From an uncultured Christensenellaceae bacterium (GTDB taxonomy: Bacteria > Bacillota > Clostridia > Christensenellales > Pumilibacteraceae), in contig CAJULE010000015.1 of the NCBI GenBank assembly GCA_910587445.1, positions 1 through 57,218 on the forward strand: a stretch of 57,218 bases of DNA, read 5' to 3'. Made by a program: the position numbers and the translations under genes. Positions 8,593 through 18,354 of this stretch are shown piece after piece (the first letter of the stretch is position 1; each line of letters starts with the position of its first letter). Below the pieces are notes generated by a model that did no database searches, was not told the origin of the DNA, and worked only from the letters and a program-made list of their open reading frames with translations.

Positions 8593-10422
8593 CTATTCTT
8601 CTCCGTCCGCCGCTTCGGAATGAAAGTGTTCGTAAACGCTTTTTGCAGCGCGGGCGTCCATGCCCTCCACTCTCGCAAGCTGTTCTTTGCTTGCCGCGGC
8701 GATCGCCTCGAGCGAGCCGAACGTCTTTAAAAGAGCGGCGCGCCTGACGTTTCCGACATTGGGTATGTCCTCGAGCCCGCTGCGATAGCGCTTTGCGCGG
8801 AGATTTCTGTGGTAGGTTATCGCGAAGCGGTGGGCTTCGTCGCGTATGCGCTGCAACAGCTTCAACGGATAGCTCGACTTCGAAAGAATTATCGGTTGTT
8901 CGTCGAACACCGTATAGACTTCCTCCTCGCGCTTGGCAAGTCCTATCATCGGCATGTCGTAGCCCTCGCTCGCCGCCGCGCTGTAAGCGGCGGAAAGCTG
9001 TCCCTTGCCGCCGTCTATCACTACGAGATCGGGAAGTTCGTCAAACTTTCCGTCTCCCGCGGAAGCACGCGCAAAACGGCGACGTATGGTTTCGTTCATG
9101 CTCATGAAGTCGTTTGCGCCCTCTACCGTTCGTATCTTGAATCTTCGGTATTCGCTTGCCGCCTTTCGCCCGTCGATAAATACGACCATGGAAGCGACCT
9201 TGTCTACGCCGCTTATATTGGAAATGTCGTAGCACTCCATTCTGCGCGCGCTTTTTAGCCCGAGAATCTCGGCAAGGCGTTTTGCCGCGCCTTCGGTCAT
9301 ATCGTGTTCGCGGCGGTTCTTTTCCGACGACTTGACGAGATAGTCTTCCGCATTCTCCCGAGCCGTCTCCATAAGTTTGTGCTTCAACCCGATTTTCGGA
9401 GAAACGATCTGCGTTTTTACGCCTTTAAGCGCGGACAGATATTCTTTGAGCGCGTCTTCGCCTTCGATCTCACGCTCGAACGGCACGCAGATCTGGGGCG
9501 GCAAATCGGCGTTCGTGCCGGCATAGTATTGCGGCATAAACCCCTCGACGGCGTCGCGCTCCGAAAGAGATACGTCGGGTATGACGAAATTTTTCACGCC
9601 CATCATCTTGCCGCCGCGAACTATGCAGACGGATACGCAACCGTACTCTCCGCTACTCGCATACGCAAACGCGTCGAGATCGAATACGTCGGTGAGATCG
9701 CCGACGGTTCGCTCCTTCATCTTTTTAAGCATTTCGAGCTTGTCGCGGTAGAATATCGCCTGCTCGAACTGTTCGTTTTCGGCGGCACGGCGCATTTTAT
9801 CCTCTATGAGCTTCTCGGCGGTATCGTCCCGCCCCGAAAGAAACGCCATGACGTTCTTTACGATCCCGTCGTATTCGTCCTTGTCTATGCGCCCCGTACA
9901 CGGCGCACGGCAAAGTCCTATATGATAGTTAAGGCACTCGCGCCCGTTCTTTTTGAGCTTTTTCGGACAGGTGCGCATCCCGTAAGCCGAGCGGATCACG
10001 GCGACTATATCCCATACGCCCACCCCCGTCATGAACGGACCGAAATACTTTGCCCCGTCCTTTCTGACCTTGCGCGTGACCTCTACGGTCGGGAACTCTT
10101 CCTTAAGATCGATCTTAATAAAAGGGCTTGTCTTGTCGTCTTTTAAAAGAATGTTATACTTGGGCTTATACTTTTTTATGAGATTGTTCTCGAGCGAGAG
10201 CGCGTCCTTTTCGTTGAGCGTGATTATATAGTCGAAGTCGGCTATGTTATCCACCATAGCCTGAACTTTCGGGTGTTTTTTGGAATTGCGAAAATACTGC
10301 CGTACTCGGTTTTTCAAGACGACCGCTTTGCCGACGTAAATCACTTCGCCGTCCTGCCCGCGCATGATATACACGCCGCTTTGTTCGGGCAGATTATTTA
10401 TCTTTTCCTCGAGTAGAGTCAA
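8593..10422 (-). CDS. uvrC: Excinuclease ABC subunit C
   Basis: UvrC makes the 3' and 5' incisions during nucleotide excision repair after UvrAB loads it at a lesion. The 609-residue protein has all expected domains in order. These are the GIY-YIG nuclease (SGVYIMRGQDGEVIYVGKA, about residues 15-95), a Cys-containing region (RTCPKKLKKNGRECLNYHIGLCRAPC), the UVR motif (EQFEQAIFYRDKLEML), the RNase H-like endonuclease (DLVVIDGGKGQLSAA and DEAHRFAITYHR), and C-terminal helix-hairpin-helix repeats (IPNVGNVRRAALLKTFGS). The start is TTG at 10422 with GGAG about 10 nt upstream; no ATG fits. It follows queH by 42 nt. Confidence 0.96.
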   Translation of the reverse strand: MTLLEEKINNLPEQSGVYIMRGQDGEVIYVGKAVVLKNRVRQYFRNSKKHPKVQAMVDNIADFDYIITLNEKDALSLENNLIKKYKPKYNILLKDDKTSPFIKIDLKEEFPTVEVTRKVRKDGAKYFGPFMTGVGVWDIVAVIRSAYGMRTCPKKLKKNGRECLNYHIGLCRAPCTGRIDKDEYDGIVKNVMAFLSGRDDTAEKLIEDKMRRAAENEQFEQAIFYRDKLEMLKKMKERTVGDLTDVFDLDAFAYASSGEYGCVSVCIVRGGKMMGVKNFVIPDVSLSERDAVEGFMPQYYAGTNADLPPQICVPFEREIEGEDALKEYLSALKGVKTQIVSPKIGLKHKLMETARENAEDYLVKSSEKNRREHDMTEGAAKRLAEILGLKSARRMECYDISNISGVDKVASMVVFIDGRKAASEYRRFKIRTVEGANDFMSMNETIRRRFARASAGDGKFDELPDLVVIDGGKGQLSAAYSAAASEGYDMPMIGLAKREEEVYTVFDEQPIILSKSSYPLKLLQRIRDEAHRFAITYHRNLRAKRYRSGLEDIPNVGNVRRAALLKTFGSLEAIAAASKEQLARVEGMDARAAKSVYEHFHSEAADGEE

Positions 10423-10464
10423 CTATACCGTTCTCCGTTTGCACGCGTGAATCTTTCGACGGCT

Positions 10465-11082
10465 TCAAAGTCCGCGTTCTCTCTTAGAGAACACGCAACC
10501 GCAGTACGACTGACGGTATATGCCGTACGCTTTGCACAGCTCTCCCCCGCGTACAAAGCCGCCGCCCTTTTTAAAGTCCGACGGCAAAAACGTGACGCCC
10601 GTCCCCTCGCAAACTTCTTTGCCTATTTCGTACAGCAGAGCCGCGTCCTTGTGCGGAGATACGGAAAGCGTCGTCATAACGTATTTTTTGCCGAGCTCCG
10701 CCGCCTTATTCGCCGTCGCCCCGAGCCGCAAAGCAAAGCACTTTTTACAGCGCTCGCCGCCCTCGCCCGTGTTCTCGAGTCCGCAAACGGCGTCGTAAAA
10801 CTTTTGAGGCTCGTACTTTTCTATATAAAGCGGATAGTCATAGCCGGCTTCCCTGTCGAAACGCCCGAGCTCGCTCGCACGCAATTCGTACTCCCTTTCG
10901 GTGTCGATATTCGGATTGAAGTAGTACAGCGAAACGTCGCGAGCCTTATCTTTGAGATACTCGAGGCAGGACGTGGAACACGCCGCACAGCAACAATGCA
11001 AAAGAATGCCGCCCCGAATATCGGGCAGCATTTTCTCGAGTTCTCTTTGTAGATTGACTTTTTTCGTCAAAGTCTCGCCCAT
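10465..11082 (-). CDS. queH: Epoxyqueuosine reductase QueH
   Basis: QueH (formerly DUF208) reduces epoxyqueuosine to queuosine in tRNA, the last step of queuosine synthesis, and replaces QueG in many Firmicutes. The 205-residue protein shows the family's cysteine clusters: LLHCCCAACS near the N-terminus, RCKKCFALRL in the middle and SYCGCVFS near the C-terminus. These bind an iron-sulfur cluster and an extra metal site. Its ATG at 11082 overlaps the end of the upstream membrane-protein gene by 16 nt, so translation is probably coupled. No other queuosine gene is in the window, which fits organisms that salvage the precursor. Confidence 0.92.
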   Translation of the reverse strand: MGETLTKKVNLQRELEKMLPDIRGGILLHCCCAACSTSCLEYLKDKARDVSLYYFNPNIDTEREYELRASELGRFDREAGYDYPLYIEKYEPQKFYDAVCGLENTGEGGERCKKCFALRLGATANKAAELGKKYVMTTLSVSPHKDAALLYEIGKEVCEGTGVTFLPSDFKKGGGFVRGGELCKAYGIYRQSYCGCVFSKRERGL

Positions 11083-11888
11083 AGCATACCGTAGTCCTTG
11101 GAAAAATCGACATATTCGACGTTGAGAAAAGGCGGAGGAGTAAGCCTGCCGCGCACTGCCGTGGGCAAATATACGGTCTCGCCCGCGTCGTTCATGTGAG
11201 AATATACATAGCTCTCACGCGTCAGATATTCCATTTTGTAAGGCATATTTCCGTCGAAGCAAAGCGCAAACTTCTTTTTCTTCTTGCTCTCGTCCGTATA
11301 TGCGTAAATCGCACCGTTTTCCCTGTCGTGCTCGTAAACCTCGCCGCCGTCATAGCCCTCGCCCGTTCGCGCCTTCAAAAAGTTGGAAAAGTCCCTGTCG
11401 AGAAAGTCGACGTACGGATAGCTCGGCTCGTACTTTACATATTCGTGCTTCTTTTTGGATACTCTGTCCCTATCGCAGATAAGCTCGGTTTCCACCGTAT
11501 TGAATATAAACACGCCGCGCTTAGAGTATATATACTCCTGCACTTTTCCGTCCGCAACGACGCATATTGCCTTATGCGTTACGGCGCTTCTCAAAGATAA
11601 AAACCACATCACGCCGACAAAAAGCAGTATCGCACCGAAGATTATCGATATGACAAGCATGACGTTATCGCGGGAAATTATGCCGCCCGTAATTACGCCC
11701 GCGCCCGCAAACATAGTAACTCCCGCGCCCACCATCATGCGAGCGCGCTTTACTATCCTCGTCACGCGAACCATTTTTATGCCGTCGTTTACTCTTTTGA
11801 GATCGGACTTTGCGTCATCGGAAAAGGCGAACGACGTAAGGGACGCGTTCGCTTTTTCGCACTGAGCCTTAAACTCCGCCTTATTCAT
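11067..11888 (-). CDS. Two-helix membrane protein of unknown function
   Basis: I do not recognise this 273-residue protein. It has a charged N-terminal 40 residues, a hydrophobic hairpin with two membrane segments (about residues 51-70 and 78-97), and a large soluble C-terminal part rich in Tyr, Asp and Lys. That part includes KYEPSYPYVDFLDRDFSNFL and a Lys run (ESKKKKKFAL). There is no signal peptide, so the soluble domain is probably cytoplasmic. It starts 1 nt after the pfkA stop codon and overlaps queH, so it is cotranscribed with both. Nothing in the sequence ties it to glycolysis or queuosine. Confidence 0.6.
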   Translation of the reverse strand: MNKAEFKAQCEKANASLTSFAFSDDAKSDLKRVNDGIKMVRVTRIVKRARMMVGAGVTMFAGAGVITGGIISRDNVMLVISIIFGAILLFVGVMWFLSLRSAVTHKAICVVADGKVQEYIYSKRGVFIFNTVETELICDRDRVSKKKHEYVKYEPSYPYVDFLDRDFSNFLKARTGEGYDGGEVYEHDRENGAIYAYTDESKKKKKFALCFDGNMPYKMEYLTRESYVYSHMNDAGETVYLPTAVRGRLTPPPFLNVEYVDFSKDYGMLWARL

Positions 11889-11889
11889 A

Positions 11890-12849
11890 TTATCTCGACA
11901 CTATCGAAGCCATGTTATACAGCTCGAGGTCGAACGGCTTTTTCATATTGCAGCCTTCGACGATATCCATATCGTATATCTTATTATCGCGTATGCCGCA
12001 AATTCGGTTGCCTATGCCCTTCTCGAGAAGCTTGACGGCGTGCACGCCCCAGCTCGTACCGAGGAATCTGTCCTTCATGCTCGGAGAGCCTCCGCGCTGG
12101 AGATGTCCGAGTACCGTCGAGCGCACCGAAAGGTTCGTGGCGTTCTTTATCTGCGCCGCTATATCGTCCGCGTGTCCCGCGCCTTCCGCGAGCATGACGA
12201 TCGCCGAGGATTTTCCGCGGGCCTTCGAAGCAAGCAGACGCTCGGCAATCCTGTTTATGTCCACTGTGTGTTCGGGCACGATTATTACTTCCGCACCGCC
12301 GCCGAGTCCAGCATGAAGCGCGAGATCTCCGCAGTTTCTGCCCATAACCTCAATGATGCTCACGCGCTCGTGCGAGCTCATCGTGTCGCGGATCTTGTTT
12401 ATCGCGTCGAGTATCGTATTGCAAGCCGTATCGAAGCCGAGCGTATAATCGGTATACGCAAGGTCGTTGTCTATCGTTCCCGGTATGCCGATCGCGGGAA
12501 AGCCCTGTTCGCTAAGCGCCTTCGCGCCCATGAAAGAGCCGTCGCCGCCTATGACTATAAGTCCCTCGACGCTGTGCTTTTTGAGGTTTTCTATGCCCGT
12601 CGCCTGACCCTCTTTCGTCTTGAATTCGGGACAGCGCGCGGTCTTTAGAATGGTTCCTCCGCGCTGTATTATGTCGGAAACGCTGCGCATACTCATGAGG
12701 ACGAACTTATCCTCCAAAAGTCCCGTATAGCCGCGCTCTATGCCGAACACTTCCATACCCGCATATATGCCGTAACGCACCGCCGCGCGAATCGCGGCGT
12801 TCATGCCGGGTGCGTCGCCTCCGCTTGTCAAAATACCTATTCTTTTCAT
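11890..12849 (-). CDS. pfkA: ATP-dependent 6-phosphofructokinase
   Basis: PfkA phosphorylates fructose 6-phosphate to fructose 1,6-bisphosphate, the committed step of glycolysis. The 319-residue protein matches the bacterial ATP-PFK length. It starts with the nucleotide loop RIGILTSGGDAPGMNAAIRA, has GGDGSFMGA (the Gly-Gly-Asp-Gly pattern of ATP-type enzymes) and the catalytic PGTIDNDLAYTDYTLGFDTA, and later MGRNCGDLALHAGLGGGAE and LGHLQRGGSPS. The start at 12849 has GAGGTG 6 nt upstream; a GTG at 12858 is rejected. It lies downstream of dnaE, as in many Firmicutes. The short gap to dnaE holds a plausible -10 region, so pfkA may have its own promoter. Confidence 0.96.
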   Translation of the reverse strand: MKRIGILTSGGDAPGMNAAIRAAVRYGIYAGMEVFGIERGYTGLLEDKFVLMSMRSVSDIIQRGGTILKTARCPEFKTKEGQATGIENLKKHSVEGLIVIGGDGSFMGAKALSEQGFPAIGIPGTIDNDLAYTDYTLGFDTACNTILDAINKIRDTMSSHERVSIIEVMGRNCGDLALHAGLGGGAEVIIVPEHTVDINRIAERLLASKARGKSSAIVMLAEGAGHADDIAAQIKNATNLSVRSTVLGHLQRGGSPSMKDRFLGTSWGVHAVKLLEKGIGNRICGIRDNKIYDMDIVEGCNMKKPFDLELYNMASIVSR

Positions 12850-12948
12850 TCCGTCCACCTCGCTGAAAATCTACAGCTTTTACTGTAAGCTTATGCTCGT
12901 ATATTTTATCATATCTTATGAAAAAAATCTACTGTTTAAGCGTGCTTT

Positions 12949-15900
12949 TTATTCTTCCGCTATTTTAATATTCTCCGCCCCCAACAGCCCCGAAAGCTCG
13001 GCGAGCATGGTTCTCGTGCAATCCACGCCTATTCCGAGCGGATAAATTTTGCCGTCGTCGGTATTCTTGACGTACGTCTTATCCTCGCCGGGATATACGA
13101 GCAGTATGTCCTGTATGTCCTCGAGGAGCTTGGGCGGATTGTCCTTGAACGAATAGTACATACACATCTTTTTGTGCCGCACGGTTTCGGCTTTGACGTT
13201 CCACTCCTCGATTTTGTCCACCCAAACGGATGCGCCGAGATCGGTTATGCGCAGTCTGCCCGTCACCGATACGAGTTTGTCCTTTTCGAAAACGGTTCGG
13301 AACTGCTGATACTTATAGCCTGCAAGTACGAGGTCTATCGTTCCGTACAGATCCTCGAGCTTGCCTATACCCATTTCCTTGTTGTCCTTCGTGAACTTCT
13401 TTCCCGCCTCTATGAGCATACCGCCGAGAGTGACCGTGCTTCCGTCGAGAGAAGTCTTTTCTTCCGATTCGTCTTCATCGTCCGAAGAGGGCGCAAACAT
13501 CGACGTGTTGTACTCGAAGTCCTTGAGATAGCCCTTGTATTCCTCGAGCGGATGTCCGGTAAGATATATGCTCGTGACTTCCTTTTCCCTGCGCAGTTTT
13601 TCGGCGAGCGGATACTCGCGCATTTTAGGATATTCGAACTTGTTTACCTCTTCCGACACGCCGAGTCCGTCGAACATCGAAAGCTGCCCCGTGAGCTTTA
13701 CCTTTCTGTCGCGCGCCGCCCTGTCGAGCACTTGCTCGTATACGGCGATGAGCTGGGAACGGGCAAGACCGAAGCAATCGAACGTACCTGCGAAAATGAG
13801 GCTTTCGAGCATCTTTTTGTTGAGCGTGACCGAGCTCATTCTGTTGACGAACTCGACGAAATCCTTAAACTCTCCGTCCTTTTCCCTTTCGGCGACTATA
13901 GCGTCTATTATCGGCATACCGACGTTCTTGATCGCCGCCATGCCTATGCGGACGCTGCCGTTTTCGACCGTGAAATAGCCTTTGGAGCGGTTGATGTCGG
14001 GCGGAAGCACTTTTATGTCCTTTTCGCGCAGATAGGTGAGATAGTTTCGTATCTCCTCGATGTTGGTTATGCGGTTGTTGAGTACGGCGGTTACGAACTC
14101 GACCGTATGATACCGCTTGAGATATGCCGTCTGGTATGCGAGATATGCGTAAGCCGCCGCATGGGACTTGTTGAACGCATACGAAGCGAACTGCGTCATG
14201 TCGTCGAATATCTTGTTTCCCACCTCTTCGGGAACACCGCGCGCTATACAGCCGTCGACGTGCACGCCGCCCTCGTCCGAACCGTGGAGAAAGACCACGC
14301 GCTCCTTTGCCATGGCGTCGTGCTTTTTCTTGCTCATCATTCGGCGCACGTTGTCGGCACGTCCCATGGAGTAACCGGCAAGATCCTGCACCATTTTCAT
14401 GACCTGTTCCTGATATACCATTACGCCGTACGAGACCGAAAGTATGGGCTCGAGAAGCGGATGATCGTAAATTATCTTATCGGGTCTGCGCTTGTTTTCG
14501 ACGTACTTGTCGATGTACTGCATGGGTCCCGGACGGTAGAGCGAAATTCCCGCGATGATGTCCTCGAGCGAGGTCGGCTTGAGGTCGCGCATGAACTTTT
14601 TCATGCCCTCGCTTTCGAGCTGGAACACAGCGTGCGTGTCGCCGCTCGAGATGAGCTCGAACACGCCGGGGTCGTCGTAAGTGGCGTCGGGTCCGTAGAA
14701 ATCCACGTCTATGCCTTTGGTTTCCTTGACGAGATCTATTGCCTTCTTTATATCGGTGAGCGTGCGAAGTCCGAGGAAGTCCATCTTGAGAAGTCCGAGC
14801 TCCTCGCACTCTATCATGTTGAACTGAGTGGTAATTACGCCGTCCTTTGTACGGGTGAGCGGAACGTGGTCGGAAATCTTGTCGCGGCATATGATAACGC
14901 CTGCGGCGTGCATACCCGTCTGCCTCGGCATACCCTCTATTTCCATTGCCATGTCGAGAATACGCTTGTTCATGATGTCCGCCTCGTACATGGATTTAAG
15001 GTCGGGATTGCTCACGTCGTTTCCGTCCTTGTCGGGCTTGCCGAGCAGATTGGACAGCTTGAGTTTGCCCATTATGTTCGGTATGGGCTTTGTGAGCTTC
15101 TGCGTCTCGGAAAAAGGCTGGGAATAAACTCTGCCGACGTCCTTAACCGCCGCTTTCGCCTTCAACGTGCCGAAGGTGACTATCTGCGAAACGTTCTCTT
15201 CCCCGTATTTTCGGGTCACGTATTCTATGACGTCCTCGCGCCTGTCCACGCAGAAGTCTATGTCGAAGTCGGGATTGCTGACGCGTTCGGGGTTGAGGAA
15301 ACGCTCGAATATGAGCGCGTACTTCAACGGATTGACTTTCGTGATGCCTATGGCGTACGCGACTATACTGCCCACGCCGCTGCCTCTACCCGGTCCTACG
15401 GGTATGCCCTGAGTCTCCGCCCAATGTATGAAGTCCCAGACGATTAGAAAGTACTCGACGAAATGGAGCTGATTGACTATTCCGAGCTCGTACTCCGCGC
15501 GCTCGACTATCTCGTCGGTGAGCGTTCCGTACTTTTTCTTCAGTCCGTCGAATGTGAGTTTGCGCAGGAAATCGTATGCGTCGCTTCCGTCCTCGGGGAT
15601 ATAGCGCGGCATGAGCGGCTCCTTGCGGTAGAAATTACACGAGCATTTCGACGCGACCTCGAGAGTATTGGTTATCGCGTCGGGAACGGACGGGAAAAGG
15701 CGCGCCATTTCGTCGCCGCTCTTCATATAAAATTCCTTAGTCGGGAAATAGCCGTCGTCGTTTACCCCCTCGCCCGCAAGAGAGAGCGGCATATCCGAAT
15801 CCTCGTCCGTAGGCTCTTCGTAAGTCATCGTGTTCTGAAAGGAAATGCACTGCAACATCTTCTGCATCGTGCTGTCGCGCTTTCTCAAATAGTGCACGTC

Positions 15901-16566
15901 GTTGGTCGCGACGATCTTTATGTTGTTTTTCCTCGCAAGCGCGACGAGACGGGGCAAAACTATTTTCTGATCGCGTATGTTGTGATCCTGTATTTCGATG
16001 TAAAAGTCCTCGCCGAAAAGCGATACGAATTTTTCGACGAGAGCCTGAGCCTTTTCCTCGTCCCCTTTTAAGAGCGCCTGCGGTATTACGCCCGCGATAC
16101 AGGCGGAAAGACATATAAGCCCCTCCGTACGCCCTTCGAGCACCGAAAAGTCAATTCTCGGCTTATGGTAGAAGCCGTCCACATAGCCTATGGAAACGAT
16201 CTTTACGAGGTTTTTATAGCCCGTTTCGTTTTTCGCAAGCAGCACGAGGTGATTGAGCTTCGGCGCTTTACCCCCGACGCTCTCTTTGACAAGCATATTC
16301 TCGCACATATAAACTTCGCAGCCTATTATGGGCTTTACCTTAAATTCCCTGCCGTCCTCGAGGAACTTGAACGGATCGGCTTTCGGGTCGGTAAAGCGCA
16401 CGGCAGCCTTTACGAACTCGAGCGCTCCGTACATATTGCCGTGATCGGTTATCGCGACGGCAGGCATATTCATTTCGTGAGCGCGCTGAAAAATGTTCTC
16501 TATGCGCGTAGCGCCGTCGAGAAGAGAATATTGCGTATGAACGTGAAGATGTACGAACGGTTCCAT
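12949..16566 (-). CDS. dnaE: DNA polymerase III subunit alpha, DnaE type
   Basis: DnaE is a C-family replicative polymerase. In Firmicutes with PolC, it extends primers on the lagging strand. The 1205-residue protein starts with a PHP domain (FVHLHVHTQYSLLDGATR, AITDHGNMYG). The palm follows with PGRGSGVGSIVAYAIGI and the catalytic aspartates in NPDFDIDFC. Next are thumb and fingers (YGVMVYQEQVM, FNKSHAAAYA), a helix-hairpin-helix region and a C-terminal OB fold. It lacks an inserted exonuclease domain, so it is DnaE and not PolC. The ATG at 16566 has AAAGGAG about 15 nt upstream, further than usual. It follows whiA by 58 nt. Confidence 0.96.
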   Translation of the reverse strand: MEPFVHLHVHTQYSLLDGATRIENIFQRAHEMNMPAVAITDHGNMYGALEFVKAAVRFTDPKADPFKFLEDGREFKVKPIIGCEVYMCENMLVKESVGGKAPKLNHLVLLAKNETGYKNLVKIVSIGYVDGFYHKPRIDFSVLEGRTEGLICLSACIAGVIPQALLKGDEEKAQALVEKFVSLFGEDFYIEIQDHNIRDQKIVLPRLVALARKNNIKIVATNDVHYLRKRDSTMQKMLQCISFQNTMTYEEPTDEDSDMPLSLAGEGVNDDGYFPTKEFYMKSGDEMARLFPSVPDAITNTLEVASKCSCNFYRKEPLMPRYIPEDGSDAYDFLRKLTFDGLKKKYGTLTDEIVERAEYELGIVNQLHFVEYFLIVWDFIHWAETQGIPVGPGRGSGVGSIVAYAIGITKVNPLKYALIFERFLNPERVSNPDFDIDFCVDRREDVIEYVTRKYGEENVSQIVTFGTLKAKAAVKDVGRVYSQPFSETQKLTKPIPNIMGKLKLSNLLGKPDKDGNDVSNPDLKSMYEADIMNKRILDMAMEIEGMPRQTGMHAAGVIICRDKISDHVPLTRTKDGVITTQFNMIECEELGLLKMDFLGLRTLTDIKKAIDLVKETKGIDVDFYGPDATYDDPGVFELISSGDTHAVFQLESEGMKKFMRDLKPTSLEDIIAGISLYRPGPMQYIDKYVENKRRPDKIIYDHPLLEPILSVSYGVMVYQEQVMKMVQDLAGYSMGRADNVRRMMSKKKHDAMAKERVVFLHGSDEGGVHVDGCIARGVPEEVGNKIFDDMTQFASYAFNKSHAAAYAYLAYQTAYLKRYHTVEFVTAVLNNRITNIEEIRNYLTYLREKDIKVLPPDINRSKGYFTVENGSVRIGMAAIKNVGMPIIDAIVAEREKDGEFKDFVEFVNRMSSVTLNKKMLESLIFAGTFDCFGLARSQLIAVYEQVLDRAARDRKVKLTGQLSMFDGLGVSEEVNKFEYPKMREYPLAEKLRREKEVTSIYLTGHPLEEYKGYLKDFEYNTSMFAPSSDDEDESEEKTSLDGSTVTLGGMLIEAGKKFTKDNKEMGIGKLEDLYGTIDLVLAGYKYQQFRTVFEKDKLVSVTGRLRITDLGASVWVDKIEEWNVKAETVRHKKMCMYYSFKDNPPKLLEDIQDILLVYPGEDKTYVKNTDDGKIYPLGIGVDCTRTMLAELSGLLGAENIKIAEE

Positions 16567-16624
16567 ATTTACTGCGGCAATCTCCTTTCTTATGCATTTA
16601 AAAACACTGTCTTGTGCGGTACGC

Positions 16625-17530
16625 CTAAGGCTCGCTTCTCAAAGTTTCGGCAATTCCCATAAGTTTTTTGAGCCTGTATTTCACGCTCCCTTTGGAAATT
16701 CCGAGCTTCGCCGCCATATCGTCGTAGGACAGTTCCGCGTCGCCGAGCCTGAGCTTCGCCACCTCGTAAAGCTTGTCTCCGAGTGAGGACAGCCCCTTCT
16801 TTTCTTCTATGAGCTTTATCGCCTCGATCTGTTCGACGCTCACGTCTATCGTGCGCATGAGGTTGGACACCTCGAGGTTTGTCGTACCCGACGAGCTCTT
16901 TTTCGTCTTGTTTCGGTTTAACGTCTCCAAAAGTTCGAACATTATGCCCGTAGCGCCGAGACAGCCGAAAAAGCCGCATATGTCCTCTCTTTTCTTGATG
17001 TAAACGATATACTTATCCTTTCTGCCGAATACGTGCGCGCTCAAATCGAAACCCGCGATGAGCTTTTCTATAGCCTCGGCGTAGCTAAAGTCGCTCACCC
17101 CTATTTCGAGATGCCACGCCGACGGAGAAAAGCTTCCCGCGCCGAGAAATACGCCCTTCAGATATGCCGTACGTTTCGCCTCGGTGTTTATAAGCTCCTT
17201 GGCTATGCCGTGCACAAACGAAAGAGTTCCTTCGCCGTCGAGACCCACTATCCGCACACGCTCCAAAAGCTCCATTGCTCCCGAAGTGACGACCGTGTCC
17301 CTTCCGCTCCGCTCCGCCTCGATATCGACGCCGAGCTCCGTACTGCCGAGAATCGAAAAGACAAGCTCGTGCAAGCTTTCGTTCGACGAAGTAAGCGTAA
17401 GCCGCGTGCCGCCGCACGAGCGCGAAAGCGTCGAACAGGTGTGAATGACGGCAGAAAGCAGAGAAAGCTCGCAACCCTTTTCGAGCTTTGTCTCGCATAT
17501 TATCTGTTTTGTCCTGCTCGTATAGTTCAA
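16625..17530 (-). CDS. whiA: DNA-binding protein WhiA
   Basis: WhiA is a Gram-positive DNA-binding protein built from a degenerate LAGLIDADG homing-endonuclease-like domain and a C-terminal helix-turn-helix. It affects sporulation in actinobacteria and division and chromosome segregation in Bacillus. The 301-residue protein shows the family pattern: KTAYLKGVFLGAGSFS (LAGLIDADG-like), NLMRTIDVSVEQIEAI and the HTH at the end (SYDDMAAKLGISKGSVKYRLKKL). The start is TTG at 17530, overlapping the stop of the PHP gene by 4 nt (TTGA). The usual upstream partners rapZ and yvcK are absent from this position; murB and a PHP gene precede it directly. Confidence 0.93.
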   Translation of the reverse strand: MNYTSRTKQIICETKLEKGCELSLLSAVIHTCSTLSRSCGGTRLTLTSSNESLHELVFSILGSTELGVDIEAERSGRDTVVTSGAMELLERVRIVGLDGEGTLSFVHGIAKELINTEAKRTAYLKGVFLGAGSFSPSAWHLEIGVSDFSYAEAIEKLIAGFDLSAHVFGRKDKYIVYIKKREDICGFFGCLGATGIMFELLETLNRNKTKKSSSGTTNLEVSNLMRTIDVSVEQIEAIKLIEEKKGLSSLGDKLYEVAKLRLGDAELSYDDMAAKLGISKGSVKYRLKKLMGIAETLRSEP

Positions 17531-18354
17531 TGCGCGTCTCCGATCGTCTTTTCGCCCGCACGCAGGATCTCTTCCTTTGCCTTATGACTGCGAAATACGG
17601 GAGTGCGTTCCCAATTCGCGATGCGCTCGCGCGGGATACCCACTCTGTCGATAAGCTTGTCCGCCTTTTCGAAGCCGCCGACCGCCGACGGCTTGTGCGC
17701 ATCGGAGTCGACTATAAACTCCGCGTCAGACTTTAATATCTTTTCCCACTCCGCGTCCGAACATGACGAACACAGAGTCGAGGAGCGGATATTTTTATTG
17801 TTTATCTCTATGAGCGTGCCGTAATGCGCGGCGGCTTTCGCCACCTCGTATACGTCCACGGGCGCCGTACAGCAGATGTGCGAAATGGTGTCCACGTCGT
17901 ATTTTTCGAGCATCTTTATATATGCGTCCGTGTTTTTCGCAATGAGTCTTTTGCTGTTTTTGCCGATCGTCGAAAGCACGAAGTTCGGCAGGAAAAATCC
18001 GAACTGATCCCCGAACCTGTCCGAGCGTATGAACTTGTGATAGCCGCACACAAGAATATCGAGTATGTCCATATCCGCGGGCGTTATGTCCACTCCGCCC
18101 GTTGCGGACACGAGGTTGCTCTCGAGCCCGAGAAGTATCTTTATCATAGGATATTTTCTCCGCATGAGTTCGACGTCGCGCCTTATGTACGGCCAGTCCA
18201 TTCTGCGCACGTTGTAGGTCATGTGGTGGAAGCCGTGATCGGTTATGGCTATCTCCTTAAATCCGCATTTGAGCGCGGCAAGAACATTGTCCTCGACAGT
18301 GCCTTTGCCGTGACTGTAAGTCGTATGGGTATGATAGTCGCCGAAATACGCCAT
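17527..18354 (-). CDS. PHP-domain phosphoesterase
   Basis: The 275-residue protein is a polymerase-and-histidinol-phosphatase (PHP) domain metal-dependent phosphoesterase. Metal ligands are visible in GDYHTHTTYSHG (motif I), AITDHGFHH (motif II), LGLESNLV (motif III), ISHICCTAP and VDSDAHKP (motif IV). PHP proteins of this size occur next to murB in Firmicutes and are usually annotated as histidinol-phosphatase-like; the true substrate is not known. The ATG at 18354 overlaps the murB stop by 1 nt (TAATG), and the gene ends overlapping whiA, so murB-PHP-whiA is a tightly coupled operon. A role in histidine synthesis is possible but is not shown by context. Confidence 0.88.
   Translation of the reverse strand: MAYFGDYHTHTTYSHGKGTVEDNVLAALKCGFKEIAITDHGFHHMTYNVRRMDWPYIRRDVELMRRKYPMIKILLGLESNLVSATGGVDITPADMDILDILVCGYHKFIRSDRFGDQFGFFLPNFVLSTIGKNSKRLIAKNTDAYIKMLEKYDVDTISHICCTAPVDVYEVAKAAAHYGTLIEINNKNIRSSTLCSSCSDAEWEKILKSDAEFIVDSDAHKPSAVGGFEKADKLIDRVGIPRERIANWERTPVFRSHKAKEEILRAGEKTIGDAH

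Noticed and set aside
12859..12948. Regulatory hairpin before pfkA (TACAG...CTGTA)
   Set aside because: Only a 5-bp stem with a short loop; not above chance for this region.
13174..15447. 757-codon plus-strand frame opposite dnaE
   Set aside because: Antisense to a well-conserved polymerase; low-complexity translation without motifs.
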